Part shown: piece by piece, positions 63,370-64,000 of the stretch
Layout: each line of letters starts with the position of its first letter
Position numbering within the stretch: position 1 is the stretch's first letter
Position numbers and translations under genes: made by a program
Notes under the pieces: model-generated
What the model saw: the letters and a program-made list of their open reading frames with translations, nothing else
The model's database searches: none
Told to the model about the DNA's origin: nothing
NCBI RefSeq assembly: GCF_007858275.1
Contig: NZ_VFEV01000004.1
Coordinates: forward strand, 151,593 to 215,592
Length of the DNA: 64,000 nt
Direction of reading: 5' to 3'
Source of the DNA: Pseudomonas proteolytica
Lineage (GTDB): Bacteria; Pseudomonadota; Gammaproteobacteria; Pseudomonadales; Pseudomonadaceae

Positions 63370-63804
63370 ATGTCCGATCCCCTGGTAATCCCCTGCCCTC
63401 ATTGCAACGGCCTCAACCGCATCCCCCACGAACGCATGGGCGATGCCCCAAAGTGCGGGCGATGCAAGCAGCCGGTGTTGCTGAGCAAACCGTTTGAACT
63501 GAAACAGGGCGACTATTCCAGCCAGATCAAGGGCGACTTGCCGCTGCTGGTGGATGTGTGGGCAGAGTGGTGCGGGCCGTGCAAATCGTTTGCGCCGGTG
63601 TTTGAACAGGCGGCCGGGCAGTTGGCGGGAAAGTGCCGCCTGGCCAAGCTCGATAGTGAGGCCAACCAGCAGCTTTCGGCACAATTGGGGATTCGCTCGA
63701 TTCCCACCCTGATCCTATTCAAGAACGGCCGGGAAGTGGCACGCCAGAGCGGCGCGTTTGCGCTACCGCAATTGATGAGCTGGTTGCGCAGCCAAGGGGT
63801 GTAA
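63370..63804 (+). CDS. trxC: Thioredoxin 2 TrxC
   Basis: TrxC is a disulfide reductase. The 144-residue protein has the N-terminal zinc finger expected for thioredoxin 2: CPHCNGLNRIP and CGRCKQPV, two CxxC pairs at residues 9-12 and 28-31. The thioredoxin fold follows, with active site WAEWCGPCKSFAPVFE and cis-Pro in IRSIPTLILFKNG. The ATG at 63370 matches the family start MSDPLVIPCPHCN; the open frame from 63289 lacks support. Confidence 0.96.
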   Translation: MSDPLVIPCPHCNGLNRIPHERMGDAPKCGRCKQPVLLSKPFELKQGDYSSQIKGDLPLLVDVWAEWCGPCKSFAPVFEQAAGQLAGKCRLAKLDSEANQQLSAQLGIRSIPTLILFKNGREVARQSGAFALPQLMSWLRSQGV

Positions 63805-63807
63805 CCC

Positions 63808-63831
63808 TGTAGGAGCGGGCTTGCCCGCGAT
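63808..63831. repeat. REP palindrome after trxC
   Basis: TGTAGGAGCGGGCTTGCCCG continues with CGAT just after the trxC stop. Its partner in inverse orientation is not evident, so this is a single unit or a degenerate REPIN half. Confidence 0.75.
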
Positions 63832-63889
63832 GGCCATAGGTATCTACACAACTTTGCAGCAACACCTAAATCCAGACAGATAGCGCAGT

Positions 63890-64000
63890 TGTGGCGAGCG
63901 GGCTTGCCCCGCGCTGGGCTGCGAAGCAGCCCCAATAAGACGAATACGTTGTACCAGATACACCGCAGCGGCTGGTTTTGGGGCTGCTTCGCAGCCCAGC
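63890..64000. repeat. Second-type REPIN, cut by the window end
   Basis: TGTGGCGAGCGGGCTTGCCC then CGCGCTGGGCTGCGAAGCAGCCCC at 63890-63933 faces the inverted TTGGGGCTGCTTCGCAGCCC followed by AGC at 63979-64000. The right half runs past the window edge. The core GGGCTGCGAAGCAGCCC marks a different REP class from the others in the window. Confidence 0.85.

Overview
The window reads as chromosome of a Pseudomonas, most likely the P. fluorescens group. The DNA is GC-rich. Gaps between genes carry the short palindromes typical of that group (cores GAGCGGGCTTGC, GAGCGAGCTTGC and GAGCTGGCTTGC). From memory, the gene order follows P. aeruginosa PAO1 from about PA4988 to PA5025 (waaA, emrE, hldE, msbA, core-LPS genes, glnE, aceEF, dipA, msrA, rlmJ, nhaP2, mscK, selO), with local insertions, losses and moved genes. 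No tRNA, rRNA, insertion sequence, prophage or CRISPR array was seen.

Layout. 1-2405: start of thiC on the minus strand behind a TPP riboswitch, then a TolC-family outer-membrane gene. 2516-8321: waaA (Kdo transferase), a LysR regulator, an EmrE-type SMR pump, and a three-gene unit (FAD oxidoreductase, aldo/keto reductase, protein of unknown function). 8371-28422: the envelope block. It has an NAD-dependent epimerase, hldE, msbA, a kinase-like protein, a GT-C type membrane glycosyltransferase, a GT2 glycosyltransferase and a carbamoyltransferase. A YceK-like lipoprotein, a TonB-dependent receptor and an unrecognised repeat protein in an AT-rich pocket follow. The block ends with the tightly coupled operon waaF-waaC-waaG-waaP plus three more WaaP/InaA-type kinase genes, which builds and phosphorylates the inner core of LPS.

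28621-36247: glnE (nitrogen control) and the divergent aceE-aceF operon (pyruvate dehydrogenase). Two TNGTNNNACNA operators lie in the aceE promoter region. 36660-42540: a DipA-like cyclic-di-GMP phosphodiesterase, msrA, rlmJ and an O-acetylhomoserine sulfhydrylase. 42542-45276: an isolated type VI secretion vgrG with a DUF4123 adaptor gene but no effector gene. 45463-51359: divergent putP and putA, with five GTTGCA motifs between them. 51632-63804: an acyl-CoA dehydrogenase, zapA with a small ZapB-like coiled-coil gene, a chemoreceptor, nhaP2, an MscK-type channel, selO, an orphan HigA-like antitoxin with its own palindromic operators, and trxC.

The most notable points are the repeat protein with its structured AT-rich leader (20671-21463), the paired GntR-type operators before aceE, the cluster of PutA-type sites, the effector-less VgrG/DUF4123 pair, the zapA pair away from its usual neighbours, the kinase-rich LPS core operon, and the toxin-less HigA homologue with two operator palindromes. 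All product names come from reading translations by eye. No database search was run.
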